Assembly: GCF_020687545.1 (NCBI RefSeq)
Contig: NZ_JAJEQX010000031.1
Coordinates: 1-42,685 of the forward strand
Reading direction: 5' to 3'
DNA length: 42,685 nucleotides
From: Ruminococcus turbiniformis
GTDB lineage: Bacteria > Bacillota > Clostridia > Lachnospirales > Lachnospiraceae
Of the stretch, positions 1 through 7,666 are shown in pieces. The position numbers and the translations under genes are program-made. Under the pieces are notes generated by a model that saw only the letters and a list, made by a program, of their open reading frames with translations, had not been told where the DNA came from and ran no database searches. Within the stretch, counting starts at the first letter, position 1. Each line of letters opens with the position of its first letter.

Positions 1-5
1 TATAA

Positions 6-106
6 AGAAAATCGGTATCCTTTGACCGGAATCACGGTATTCAATGCCCAGAATTGCGGTATCCATCAAAGCGGAATCACGGTACTGTGTTTCCGGAATG
101 ACGGTT
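6..106. repeat. IS21-like terminal repeat array (left window edge)
   Basis: A 12-base unit close to GGAATCACGGTA recurs at 28, 50, 73 and 95, with a weaker copy at 6, so the spacing is 22-23 bp, about two helical turns. Multiple transposase-binding repeats at such spacing are typical of IS21-family ends. No transposase is in the window, so the family name is an inference. The array stops near 106 and the next stretch is ordinary AT-rich sequence. Confidence 0.45.
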
Positions 107-129
107 CAGAATCGTCCAGAATACTCATA

Positions 130-297
130 ATGACATTTCCTGTTAAAAGTATTCTTCAAGAAGAATATGCTTGCTATCTTGAAGGTAAAGCTTTTAAGTT
201 TACTAATCAAATTGCCTATGCGTTTACTCCATATTTAGAGAAAGAAATGGATGACTATGACATGCGGAGTTCAATCTTTCTCGATAAATTTGATTAG
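130..297 (+). pseudogene. C-terminal gene fragment of unknown function
   Basis: An open frame runs through the repeat array to a TAG at 295-297. The part after 130 (beginning MTFPVKSIL) has ordinary protein composition. There is no ribosome site before the ATG at 130, so this is more likely the 3' end of a chromosomal gene cut by the insertion sequence than a complete gene. I do not recognise the protein. It lies on the probable chromosomal side of the ICE junction. Confidence 0.2.
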
Positions 298-360
298 CAA
301 AAATCATTCCTGCTAATCACATATTTTTATAAGTTCAACTTTTCTCGGAAAATAGAAAAC

Positions 361-392
361 GCCGAAAACCTTGAAAAATCAACGTTTTCGGC
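361..392 (-). terminator. Terminator downstream of the tRNA-Arg fragment
   Basis: GCCGAAAAC and GTTTTCGGC form a 9-bp hairpin whose minus-strand read continues into a T-rich stretch. It lies just beyond the CCA end of the tRNA fragment at 401-446 on the same strand. It therefore looks like the original tRNA terminator, left on the chromosomal side of the junction. Confidence 0.55.
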
Positions 393-400
393 GGGATTTT

Positions 401-446
401 TGGCGTCGCTAAGAGGATTTGAACCTCCGACCTACCGCTTAGGAGT
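401..446 (-). other. ICE attachment site: 3' fragment of a tRNA-Arg(CCT) gene
   Basis: On the minus strand this reads as the 3' half of a tRNA ending in CCA: anticodon loop CTCCTAA (anticodon CCT), a T-arm with a GGAGG stem and TTCAAAT loop, acceptor strand TAGCGAC, then GCCA. The 5' side does not continue as a tRNA, because the bases before the loop do not pair with GCGGT. This is the pattern left by a tyrosine-recombinase element that inserted in a tRNA gene. The tRNA terminator lies on the low-coordinate side and the element on the high-coordinate side. The intact tRNA should be at the other ICE end. Confidence 0.7.
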
Positions 447-683
447 ATGGCGTTCGGCTTCGCACAATGTTTACCTGATGACTTCCAATGATTTCTCGTT
501 GTAAATAGCCTCACCCGGCGCCTGGTCAAACTGCCTAAAAATCCGCAGAATGCCGCCTCATAATGGGGTGTCCGCAGGGTCAAATTAGCAAATTATTAGC
601 AGGAAACCAGCGCGGGAGGCCTTATACCATCGGCATTTCACATTTGCTGTTGTAAAAAATGCCGGTACGCTTTGGAGGTCATT

Positions 684-917
684 ATGAGTATCTCGAATGA
701 AAATAAGGCTCCGCAGAACAGAACCTATACAGTGGACGACATAGCCGCTATTCTGGGAATTGGAAAGGCTTCGGCTTACAAGCTGGCAAAGTCAGGAGCA
801 TTTAAGATCATCCGCATTGGCAATATGATCCGCATTTCCAGAAAGTCCTTTGAAGATTGGCTTGGGATGGAAGAAGCCGCAGAAACAGAGGAAGAAGCTG
901 CAGAAGAAATAGAATAA
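684..917 (+). CDS. Excisionase-like helix-turn-helix protein
   Basis: This 77-residue protein has the pattern of the excisionase (Xis/MerR-type winged helix) family: a YTVDDIAAILGIGKASAYKL helix-turn-helix near residues 15-35, then IIRIGNMIRISRKSFEDWL, the usual beta-wing and final helix. The tail is acidic (EEAAETEEEAAEEIE). The ATG at 684 follows GGAGG at 674-678 with good spacing, so the in-frame TTG at 672 is not needed. Its position just inside the tRNA junction fits a recombination directionality factor for ICE excision. The partner integrase is usually adjacent but is not present here. Confidence 0.75.
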   Translation: MSISNENKAPQNRTYTVDDIAAILGIGKASAYKLAKSGAFKIIRIGNMIRISRKSFEDWLGMEEAAETEEEAAEEIE

Positions 918-928
918 GTATTGGAGCT

Positions 929-962
929 TAAGCAGCCGCAGGCGAAAACCTGCGGCTGCTTA
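929..962. terminator. Bidirectional terminator between xis and the toxin gene
   Basis: A perfect 14-bp stem (TAAGCAGCCGCAGG and its complement) with a CGAAAA loop separates the convergent xis-like gene and yafQ-like toxin gene. No strong T run follows on the plus side, so it may work mainly as a strong bidirectional hairpin. Confidence 0.65.
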
Positions 963-973
963 GCGTTCAGAAA

Positions 974-1264
974 TTATTTTCCAAATAGATCACTGTGGCT
1001 GCCGGTCCTGGCTAAGGTCAGAACCAATACTTCATCTTCAATGCGGTAGATCAGCAGCCAGTCCGGAAGAATATGACATTCCCGATGTCCTACCCAGTTT
1101 CCGGTCAGCGCATGATCCTTGTTTTTTTCAGGAAGTTTCTCTCCCATAGCTAGAGCGGCGATGATATCCTTTAGCAGATCGATTTTCAGTCCTCGCTTGA
1201 CTGCCAGTTTGTAGTCCTTTCTGAACTGCGTAGTGGGCTTGACGATATACTTCGTTTCTGTCAT
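974..1264 (-). CDS. yafQ: Type II toxin, YafQ-family endoribonuclease
   Basis: This 96-residue protein matches the RelE/ParE-superfamily toxin YafQ. The C-terminal half has the family signature DHALTGNW, GHRECHILPDWLLIYR and LARTGSHSDLF. The catalytic set (His51, His64, Asp68, His90 here) corresponds to the residues used for ribosome-dependent mRNA cleavage. Its ATG (1264-1262) overlaps the antitoxin stop in ATGA, so the two are translationally coupled with the antitoxin first. The pair lies at the ICE edge, where such modules commonly stabilise elements. A family match is clear; activity is inferred from intact residues. Confidence 0.9.
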   Translation of the reverse strand: MTETKYIVKPTTQFRKDYKLAVKRGLKIDLLKDIIAALAMGEKLPEKNKDHALTGNWVGHRECHILPDWLLIYRIEDEVLVLTLARTGSHSDLFGK

Positions 1265-1539
1265 TTTTCAAGGTCGGCAAACAGCTCATCCAGATTGGTA
1301 TAGCCTTTCACGGACGGGTCTTTTGCAATCCTTTCTGCTTCCAACATGGCGGCAATCGTCTCCTTGTTGGGCTGATTCAGAGAAATGTCAAAGGGTATCC
1401 TGCCTTCCCGAAGTGACTGACGGACAAAGATATTGAACGCAGTAGAGATATTCATACCCAGTTCGTTAAACAGCGCATCGGCTTGTGCTTTAAGGTCAGA
1501 GTCCATACGGATACTGATATTCGTAGTAGAGCCAGCCAT
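1261..1539 (-). CDS. relB: RelB/DinJ-family antitoxin
   Basis: This 92-residue protein begins MAGSTTNISIRMDSDLK, the ribbon-helix-helix DNA-binding segment of RelB/DinJ antitoxins, and ends in an acidic toxin-wrapping tail (YTNLDELFADLEK). The start is the ATG at 1539-1537 because GGGAGA lies just upstream; a further in-frame ATG at 1608 would put the promoter -10 box inside the coding region. It neutralises the downstream YafQ-like toxin and probably autoregulates the operon through its ribbon-helix-helix domain. Confidence 0.88.
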   Translation of the reverse strand: MAGSTTNISIRMDSDLKAQADALFNELGMNISTAFNIFVRQSLREGRIPFDISLNQPNKETIAAMLEAERIAKDPSVKGYTNLDELFADLEK

Positions 1540-1569
1540 ACTATCATCTCCCTTCATGCTGGTAGTTAT

Positions 1570-1598
1570 ATTATATTCTACTTGCACGAAGAAAACAA
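1570..1598 (-). promoter_or_regulatory. Promoter of the toxin-antitoxin operon
   Basis: On the minus strand TTGTTT (1598-1593) and TATAAT (1575-1570) are separated by exactly 17 bases, about 30 bases upstream of the antitoxin start. This is a near-consensus vegetative sigma promoter. The short dyad-rich AT stretch around the -10 box is a plausible autorepression site. Confidence 0.7.
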
Positions 1599-1665
1599 TA
1601 CATAGCACGAAAATTTAACAATTTATTTCCTGCTCATATTGGAGTGAAAGAAAGGAGCCGAATAA

Positions 1666-2187
1666 ATGAAACTGAACGAAGCAGAAATGAGGATGGCGTA
1701 CCAGATCGAGAGTACAGACCCGAACGCTGTCCTGAATGAAATTTACATGACCTGGCGCCTGTCAAGGAACCAGGCCACCAGGGATACGGCGGAAAGCCTC
1801 ATGGCGAAGCTGCGCTCCCTGTCAAACAAGGAGTGCATGGATTTGATCCGGGAGGTCCAGGCAAATTACCGTCTGCCGGGAAAGCCCCAGACCATCGGGG
1901 AAATGCTGGCGGAGGCCAGGCAGAAGTCCGGAGCGCAGAAGCTGGCCGGACACGATATCATGGCTCTGGAACGGTTTGACCCGGACACCCGGCACATGAT
2001 CGTCTTTGACGTCCTCTCCCATGACTCCCCCATGGGATGGAAGGGAGAAAAAATGCGCCTGTTCCTGACCGAAGCCGGTTACGGCAAAGCCCTGGAGAAC
2101 CAGGAGAAGGGATTTATCAAAATCAGGAACCATGCGAAGGTACGCGGGGGCGATCTGCTCTATGACCGGCGCGACCGTGAGCTGTAG
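1666..2187 (+). CDS. Conserved ICE hypothetical protein
   Basis: A 173-residue soluble protein starts at an ATG preceded by AAAGGAG. It has no signal peptide or membrane segment and is rich in Lys, Arg, Glu and Met. The C-terminal half (GYGKALENQEKGFIKIRNHAKVRGGDLLYDR) is basic. I do not recognise a domain. It sits alone between the toxin-antitoxin pair and the replication initiator and is followed by a hairpin at 2239-2263. Codon use matches the ICE, so it is a native ICE gene. Confidence 0.7.
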   Translation: MKLNEAEMRMAYQIESTDPNAVLNEIYMTWRLSRNQATRDTAESLMAKLRSLSNKECMDLIREVQANYRLPGKPQTIGEMLAEARQKSGAQKLAGHDIMALERFDPDTRHMIVFDVLSHDSPMGWKGEKMRLFLTEAGYGKALENQEKGFIKIRNHAKVRGGDLLYDRRDREL

Positions 2188-2238
2188 GGCTTAAAAAATG
2201 TATCAAATGGGGTGGAAAATCCCCTGTTTTCCCTTCTG

Positions 2239-2275
2239 TGGGCGGCGGTATGAAAGCCGCCCATATTCTTTCCCC
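2239..2275 (+). terminator. Terminator after the hypothetical gene
   Basis: TGGGCGGC (2239-2246) pairs with GCCGCCCA (2256-2263) and is followed by TATTCTTTCCCC. It lies in the 171-base gap between the hypothetical gene and the replication initiator. Confidence 0.5.
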
Positions 2276-2358
2276 TGATGAACAGGGCGGCAGATGACAG
2301 AGGGCATTTTCCACGAAAATCAACACTTTTTCAATCCATGAGGAAGGAGGTAAACGGC

Positions 2359-3276
2359 ATGGCGGTTTTCCGTATCGAAAAGACCCGTGATTACACGGTC
2401 ATGTCAAACCACCATCTGCGGAACACGGCGCTGTCCCTGAAAGCGAAAGGGCTTTTATCCCTCATGCTCTCCCTGCCGGAAGGATGGGACTATACCACAA
2501 AGGGTCTTGCCCGTATCTGCAAGGATGGCGTGGACAGTATCTGCGCCGGGGTGCGGGAGCTGGAGGAACAGGGCTATGTGATCCGGGAGCGTGTCCGGAA
2601 CGCCAACGGGCAGCTTGGGGCGATTGAGTACACCATCCTGGAGCAGCCCCGGCAGCCGGAACCTGAACGGGAAAAACCTGGACGGGAAAATCCAGTTCAG
2701 GCAAATCCAGTCTTGGATAACCCTGTCTTGGGAAAACCTGAACAGGGAAACCCCGCACAATTAAATACTAAAGAATCAAGTAACTATGGATCAATAACTG
2801 ATTTATCAAGTACGGAGTCATCAAATCCTATCCAATCAAATCCCCAACCCCTTATGGGGCAGCCCCCGGCAGGGACAGGGATGGGAACGGATGGGATGGG
2901 AGCCAGGGAGGTCTATCGTGAAATCATTCTGGACAACATTGAGTACAGGTATCTGATCCAGGACGACCACATCGACCGGGAGCAGCTGGACGAGATCGCG
3001 GAACTGATCGTAGATACGGTATGCTCCGCACGAAAGACAATCCGCATTGCCGGGGACGATTACCCGGCGGAGGTAGTCAAATCCCGCTTTATGAAGCTGG
3101 ACAGTTCCCATGTGCGGTACGTCATGGACTGTATGCGGGAGAACACCACCTATGTCCGCAACATCAAGAAATATCTGCTGGCCGCCCTGTATAACGCCCC
3201 GGCTACCATCGGCAATTATTATTCTTCCCTGGTACAGCACGACATGTACGGGGACGGAAAGCGAGGGAGGGGTTAA
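2359..3276 (+). CDS. Replication initiator-like protein (N-terminal winged helix plus DUF6017-like C-terminus)
   Basis: This 305-residue protein starts at the ATG at 2359, eight bases after AGGAGG. Residues 1-100 (MAVFRIEKTRDYTVMSNHHL, then KGLLSLMLSLP, GWDYTTKGLARICKDGVDSI) form a replication-initiator-type winged helix. Residues 103-131 are a tandem peptide repeat ending each unit in NP or KP (see 2664-2753). The C-terminal 120 residues (IILDNIEYRYLI, VRYVMDCMRENTTYVRNIKK) match the DUF6017-type domain of Firmicutes ICE proteins. It probably opens an origin for autonomous replication of the excised circle. It immediately precedes pcfB. Confidence 0.7.
   Translation: MAVFRIEKTRDYTVMSNHHLRNTALSLKAKGLLSLMLSLPEGWDYTTKGLARICKDGVDSICAGVRELEEQGYVIRERVRNANGQLGAIEYTILEQPRQPEPEREKPGRENPVQANPVLDNPVLGKPEQGNPAQLNTKESSNYGSITDLSSTESSNPIQSNPQPLMGQPPAGTGMGTDGMGAREVYREIILDNIEYRYLIQDDHIDREQLDEIAELIVDTVCSARKTIRIAGDDYPAEVVKSRFMKLDSSHVRYVMDCMRENTTYVRNIKKYLLAALYNAPATIGNYYSSLVQHDMYGDGKRGRG
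2664..2753 (+). repeat. Six tandem 15-bp repeats inside the replication initiator gene
   Basis: Units start at 2664, 2679, 2694, 2709, 2724 and 2739, each close to TGNNCNGGGAAAACC. They encode EREKP, GRENP, VQANP, VLDNP, VLGKP and EQGNP. Because the unit is a multiple of three, copy number can change without breaking the frame. In RepA_N-type replicons the origin lies inside the rep gene, so the array may be iterons. Confidence 0.65.
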
Positions 3277-3768
3277 ATGCAGGAAGAAGTGACAGGCAGG
3301 ACCGTGACGCTGATCGTCAACGGGGCCAAAATGAGCGAGCAGGTGTTTGAAAAGGCGGTGAAGAAGTTCCTGGAGGAAATCCGGAAAAGCAGGCAGCCGA
3401 AAATATACCGGGGCAAGCAGACCCTCAGACAGCTGGCCTCCCAGAACGCCGGGCTTGCCAATATCGAGATCAGCGACAAAAATATCAAAGCCTTTACTCA
3501 TGTGGCGAAGAAATACCATGTGGATTTTGCCCTGAAGAAGGACACCGCCGCCGAGCAGCCCCGCTACCTGGTCTTTTTCAAGAGCCGGGACGCGGACGCC
3601 ATCACGGCGGCCTTCCAGGAGTTTGCCGGCTGCAGGATGGGACGGGAGGAAAAGCCCGCCATCCGGGATCGTTTGGAGCAGGCGAAAGAACAGGCGGAGC
3701 GGAAACCGGAGCACCGGACACTGGACCGGGAGAAGGTCAAAACCAGGGATCGGAGCGTGCAGCGATGA
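3277..3768 (+). CDS. pcfB: PcfB-family conjugation accessory protein (DUF3801)
   Basis: This 163-residue protein matches the PcfB/DUF3801 family, which assists the relaxosome-coupling protein step in Gram-positive conjugation. Recognisable parts are GAKMSEQVFEKAVKKFL near the start and the KYHVDFALKKD segment. The tail carries KPAIRDRLEQAKEQ, a motif repeated in two ArdA-region proteins (40051 and 40603). It starts one base after the initiator stop and its TGA overlaps the virD4 ATG in ATGA, showing translational coupling with the coupling protein. Confidence 0.85.
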   Translation: MQEEVTGRTVTLIVNGAKMSEQVFEKAVKKFLEEIRKSRQPKIYRGKQTLRQLASQNAGLANIEISDKNIKAFTHVAKKYHVDFALKKDTAAEQPRYLVFFKSRDADAITAAFQEFAGCRMGREEKPAIRDRLEQAKEQAERKPEHRTLDREKVKTRDRSVQR

Positions 3769-4054
3769 ACATAAAAAAACTGATCCTGACGAACCTCCCC
3801 TATCTCCTGTTCGCCTATCCTTTCGACAAACTGGCCCAGGCCTTCCGGCTTGCCCCCGGCGCGGACCTTTCCGCAAAGCTGCTCTCCATCCGGGACGGAT
3901 TTTCCATGGCTTTTGCCTCCCCGGCGCCGAGCCTGGAGCCGGCGGACCTGCTGATCGGCATTGCCGGGGCGCTGATCCTCCGGCTGGCGGTCTACATGAA
4001 GGGAAAGAACGCGAAAAAATACCGCCACGGCATGGAATACGGCAGCGCCCGGTG
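3765..4054 (+). pseudogene. virD4: VirD4/TcpA coupling protein, 5' part (interrupted by IME1)
   Basis: The first 96 codons of a VirD4-type coupling protein are present: a membrane-anchor region with two hydrophobic segments (NLPYLLFAYPFDKLA and LLIGIAGALILRLAVYM) and then the motif RHGMEYGSAR. The frame is broken after CGG at 4050-4052, where IME1 begins; the apparent stop at 4062-4064 belongs to IME1. The rest of the gene is at 14844-16313 in the same frame. In an uninterrupted ICE the protein is an inner-membrane ATPase that delivers the relaxosome to the secretion channel. Confidence 0.88.
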
Positions 4055-4107
4055 TGGTGCATAATCTTAACTGTAAGGAAAACTATGTGGACGCAGGAGG
4101 TATGCAC

Positions 4108-5955
4108 ATGAACGAATATAATAAAATTACAGCCCTTTACTCCCGCCTTTCCGTCGGGGACGAGGACAGAGATGGCGGCGAGAGCAACAGCATTGTAAAC
4201 CAAAAGGCATTTCTGGAACGGTACGCCCAACAGCAGAGATTAACCAATATCCGGCACTACATTGACGATGACGAAAGCGGCAGGTTCTTTGACCGCTCTG
4301 CCTATTCCCGCATGATGGAGGATGTGGAAAACGGAAAAATAGGCGTCTGCATTATGAAAGACCTGACGCGCTGGGGGCGTGATTATCTCCAAGTCGGCAA
4401 TGCAATGGAGGTATTCAGACGGAACAATGTCCGCTTTATCGCGGTCAATAACGGCATAGACAGCGACAATCCCGATACATTGGAGTTTGCGCCCTTTATC
4501 AATATCATGTCGGAGTGGTACGCAAAGGACATCAGCAAGAAAGTAAAAACGGGTATCAGGACCAAGGGTGCAAGCGGCAAACCCATCGCCACCGAAGCCC
4601 CATACGGATATATGAAAGACCCGAACAACAAGGATTTTTGGATAATCGACGAGGAAGCCGCCGAAGTGGTACGCTTGATTTTCCGTCTGTTTATCGGCGG
4701 GAAGAACAGAAACCAAATTGCCGTATATCTCAAAAACGAGCAAATCCTCACGCCTACGTTCTACCTCAAACAGCACGACAGAGGGACAGCGAAAAGCAGA
4801 CCGCTGAACGAGGAAAATCGCTATAAATGGAACAAAGCAACCTTAACCAAGATACTCACAAGGCAGGAGTATTGTGGTGATGTTGTCAATTTCAAGACCA
4901 CAAAGCATTTTCGGGACAAGCGCAACCACTATGTAGATAAAAGCGAATGGCAGATAACCGAGAATGTGCATGAGCCGATTATCGACCGCGCCGACTTTGA
5001 AACCGTACAGCGGATTTTGGAAAACGCGCCTGTCAGACGCCCTAACGGGGACGGAGAAATCCACCCTTTGTCGGGCTTGATGTTCTGTAAAGACTGCGGC
5101 GCAAAAATGCACATTCGCATAGATTACAGGAACGGCGGCAAGCGTCATGTTGCCTTTTGCAGCGAGTACCACAAGGGCAAAGCCAAAAATCCCAAATGCA
5201 ATTCCCCGCACATCATAGACGCTGATTTAGTCATGCAGACTATCGCGGATGTTCTGAAAAAAGTTGCAGAATACTCCATAAGCAACCGGGAGGAATTTGA
5301 AGCATTAGTCCGAAAAAACCTTGATATGCAGCAGACGGACAAGAGCAAAAAACAGCAGAAGCGTATTCCGCAAATTACAACACGCCTTGAACAGATTGAC
5401 AAGGTGCTGAATAAACTCTACGAGGATAACGCCCTCGGTGCTATCCCACAAGACCGATACGAGCAAATGTCACAGAAATATTCGGAGGAATACTATACGC
5501 TGAAAGCGGAACTTGCAGAACTCAAAGAACAGTTATCCGCGTTTGAGGACGCAGGAGGATGGGCGCATAAGTTTTTGAAGCTGATAGAACGCTACGCCGC
5601 CTTTACCGACCTTACCCCCGCCATTCTCAATGAATTTATCAGCAGAATTGAAGTGCATGAGCGCGATAAGAAAAGGGCAAAACAAGCTGTTCAGCATATC
5701 GGGATATATTTCAGCTATATCGGCAAGTTTGAAAACGAACTGACACAGCTTGCAGAGCCGACAGAGGAAGAAATCCGGCAAATGCGGGAGAAAATCGAAG
5801 AAGCCCAAAAGGAAAAGAGCCGCGCTTATCATCGGAACTACTCAAAGGAATACCGGGCGAAAAACCTTGAAAAACGCCGGGAGTATGAACGCATCAAGGC
5901 GCGGGAATATCGGGCAAAGCGAAAGGCGCAAGCCGCTGCGCTGCCCGTATCGTAA
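4108..5955 (+). CDS. Large serine recombinase of IME1 (TnpX/TndX type)
   Basis: This 615-residue site-specific recombinase starts at the ATG at 4108, seven bases after AGGAGG; the ATG at 4102 is too close. The N-terminal resolvase domain (about residues 5-150) has ALYSRLSVGDED with catalytic Ser15 and KDLTRWGRDYLQVG. A Recombinase domain follows, then a zinc ribbon (FCKDCGAKM, later FCSEYHKG and PKCNSPH, about 327-371), a coiled coil and a very basic tail (SKEYRAKNLEKRREYERIKA). It should catalyse excision and integration with the TG core. It begins only 54 bases inside the left end, placing its promoter at or near the junction. Confidence 0.92.
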   Translation: MNEYNKITALYSRLSVGDEDRDGGESNSIVNQKAFLERYAQQQRLTNIRHYIDDDESGRFFDRSAYSRMMEDVENGKIGVCIMKDLTRWGRDYLQVGNAMEVFRRNNVRFIAVNNGIDSDNPDTLEFAPFINIMSEWYAKDISKKVKTGIRTKGASGKPIATEAPYGYMKDPNNKDFWIIDEEAAEVVRLIFRLFIGGKNRNQIAVYLKNEQILTPTFYLKQHDRGTAKSRPLNEENRYKWNKATLTKILTRQEYCGDVVNFKTTKHFRDKRNHYVDKSEWQITENVHEPIIDRADFETVQRILENAPVRRPNGDGEIHPLSGLMFCKDCGAKMHIRIDYRNGGKRHVAFCSEYHKGKAKNPKCNSPHIIDADLVMQTIADVLKKVAEYSISNREEFEALVRKNLDMQQTDKSKKQQKRIPQITTRLEQIDKVLNKLYEDNALGAIPQDRYEQMSQKYSEEYYTLKAELAELKEQLSAFEDAGGWAHKFLKLIERYAAFTDLTPAILNEFISRIEVHERDKKRAKQAVQHIGIYFSYIGKFENELTQLAEPTEEEIRQMREKIEEAQKEKSRAYHRNYSKEYRAKNLEKRREYERIKAREYRAKRKAQAAALPVS

Positions 5956-6034
5956 AACAGAATAACCGACAGCAGAAAGGGATTTTCCAACTATGGGAAA
6001 TCCTTTTTTTGCACCCAAAGGAAGGAGTGACCCA

Positions 6035-6229
6035 ATGACAGAAAAGAAAACCACAACCACCGCGCAGAAGCAGCCGGATGGTATCATCACAACACAGCGG
6101 AACGGACAGACCATCGTTGCGGAGTTGTTTTTCAATCACAGAAGCGCAGAAACATTCCGCGACAAGCTGCTGAAAGCGATACTTGCCGACTATTCGCATT
6201 TTTCTGCGTCTGACGGTCAAGAGCCGTAA
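6035..6229 (+). CDS. tnpW: TnpW-family transposon protein
   Basis: A 64-residue protein starts at ATG 6035 after GAAGGAG. It resembles the small TnpW proteins encoded next to Tn4451-type recombinases: a short polar N-terminus, TTQRNGQTIVAELFF, then ETFRDKLLKAILAD. The role of TnpW is not established; it may assist excision. A second, divergent TnpW is at 25578 beside the IME2 recombinase, so both elements keep the pairing. Confidence 0.65.
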   Translation: MTEKKTTTTAQKQPDGIITTQRNGQTIVAELFFNHRSAETFRDKLLKAILADYSHFSASDGQEP

Positions 6230-6383
6230 AAACGGAATATTTGACGATTGGAACACTCTGGACGAGGAATGTATCGCCAGAGCATTTTCTATTGAAAAAA
6301 CGCCGTTTTTCCCAAGTCAAGAGCCGAAGAAAACACCCGAAAAATGCCCCTACTGCGTAACAGGGGCGCAGAAAGGAGAGTTT

Positions 6384-6686
6384 ATGAAAACAGGACTGAA
6401 AAAGCAGGAAAAGACCACCGATATTTGGTTTGACGAGAAAGACCCCCTTATCCATATCCGCACCCACAACACCGACTTGAAGAACAGGCTGACCGCGTAC
6501 AGCCGCCGCTTCCCCTCTGTCTGTAAGCTGACCGACAGCGACCCGGAAACGGGCTGTATGGAGTTTGAGATTGCAAAGGGACGCTTCTCTTTCCGTCTGA
6601 CCGCACCATACAGCGAGGAACGCAGACAGGCGGCAAGCGACTATGCAAAGAAGCATGGTATTTCAGCCGGGAAAAGCAAGCCATGA
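6384..6686 (+). CDS. Small conserved IME protein of unknown function
   Basis: A 100-residue soluble protein begins MKTGLKKQEKTTDIWFDEKD at ATG 6384 behind AAAGGAG. It is rich in Lys, Arg and Asp and ends KKHGISAGKSKP. The open frame extends upstream to 6183 with a CPYCVTGAQKGEF stretch, but without a ribosome site. I do not recognise the family. It lies between tnpW and the resolvase in the same direction and is probably part of the IME1 recombination module. Confidence 0.55.
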   Translation: MKTGLKKQEKTTDIWFDEKDPLIHIRTHNTDLKNRLTAYSRRFPSVCKLTDSDPETGCMEFEIAKGRFSFRLTAPYSEERRQAASDYAKKHGISAGKSKP

Positions 6687-6753
6687 CACAAAGATACAGT
6701 AAAATTATTAGGTAAGGACGGTTGATGTCTATGTAAAACGAACAGGAGGATAA

Positions 6754-7368
<615 letters not shown>

Positions 7369-7413
7369 ATAGGCGGTTTTACAGAAAGGTGTACTTTCCT
7401 GTAAACCGCCTAT
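7369..7413 (+). terminator. Hairpin after the resolvase gene
   Basis: ATAGGCGGTTTTACAG (7369-7384) pairs with CTGTAAACCGCCTAT (7399-7413) with one bulged T, starting directly after the resolvase stop. It could terminate transcription or be part of a resolution site, because it overlaps the 18-bp inverted repeat. Confidence 0.5.
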
Positions 7414-7531
7414 TGCTTATAGGTATTTAATATTATACTTCTTCAGACGGCGTTTTTCAAGTCTTGAAATGTAAATATTCGTTTATATCCCGGCTAATTT
7501 GTCGATAAAATGCGTTTACAGGAAAGTACAC
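7389..7531. repeat. 18-bp perfect inverted repeat flanking the erm(B) segment start
   Basis: GTGTACTTTCCTGTAAAC (7389-7406) recurs as its exact reverse complement at 7514-7531, with 107 bases between. The second copy ends exactly where the erm(B)-type sequence begins. It may be a resolvase site. Between the arms there is AT-rich sequence with no gene. Confidence 0.6.
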
Positions 7532-7630
7532 GTTACTAAAGGGAATGGAGATAAATTATTAGATATACTACTGACAGCTTCCAAGAAGCTAAAGAGGTCC
7601 CTAGCGCCTACGGGGAATTTGTATCGATAA
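7526..7630 (+). pseudogene. Detached 3' part of the short ORF normally downstream of erm(B)
   Basis: This frame reads VHVTKGNGDKLLDILLTA and continues to a stop at 7628-7630. From memory of erm(B) loci, it is the continuation of the small ORF that starts MSRFFKFGKLH just after erm(B). Here that start lies 1.8 kb downstream at 9296, so the two halves are in permuted order. Confidence 0.5.
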
Positions 7631-7662
7631 GGGGTACAAATTCCCACTAAGCGCTCGGGACC
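7596..7662. repeat. Nested inverted repeat upstream of the topoisomerase fragment
   Basis: Outer arms GGTCCCTAGCGC (7596-7607) and GCGCTCGGGACC (7651-7662) are imperfectly complementary. Inner arms GGGAATTTGTA (7613-7623) and TACAAATTCCC (7635-7645) are perfect. The structure could be a terminator or a single-strand replication signal from the parent plasmid; I cannot tell which. Confidence 0.5.
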
Positions 7663-7666
7663 CCTT

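Noticed and set aside
401..470. Complete tRNA gene
   Set aside because: Only the 3' part from the anticodon loop onward is tRNA-like; the 5' acceptor, D-arm and anticodon 5' strand are absent.
3765..4064. Stand-alone 99-residue membrane protein
   Set aside because: Its last residues come from IME1; the frame continues perfectly as VirD4 at 14844.
2836..4230. Long minus-strand open frame (464 codons) opposite the replication initiator and pcfB
   Set aside because: It is antisense to clearly recognisable genes, has Arg/Pro/Gly-rich shadow composition and no ribosome site.
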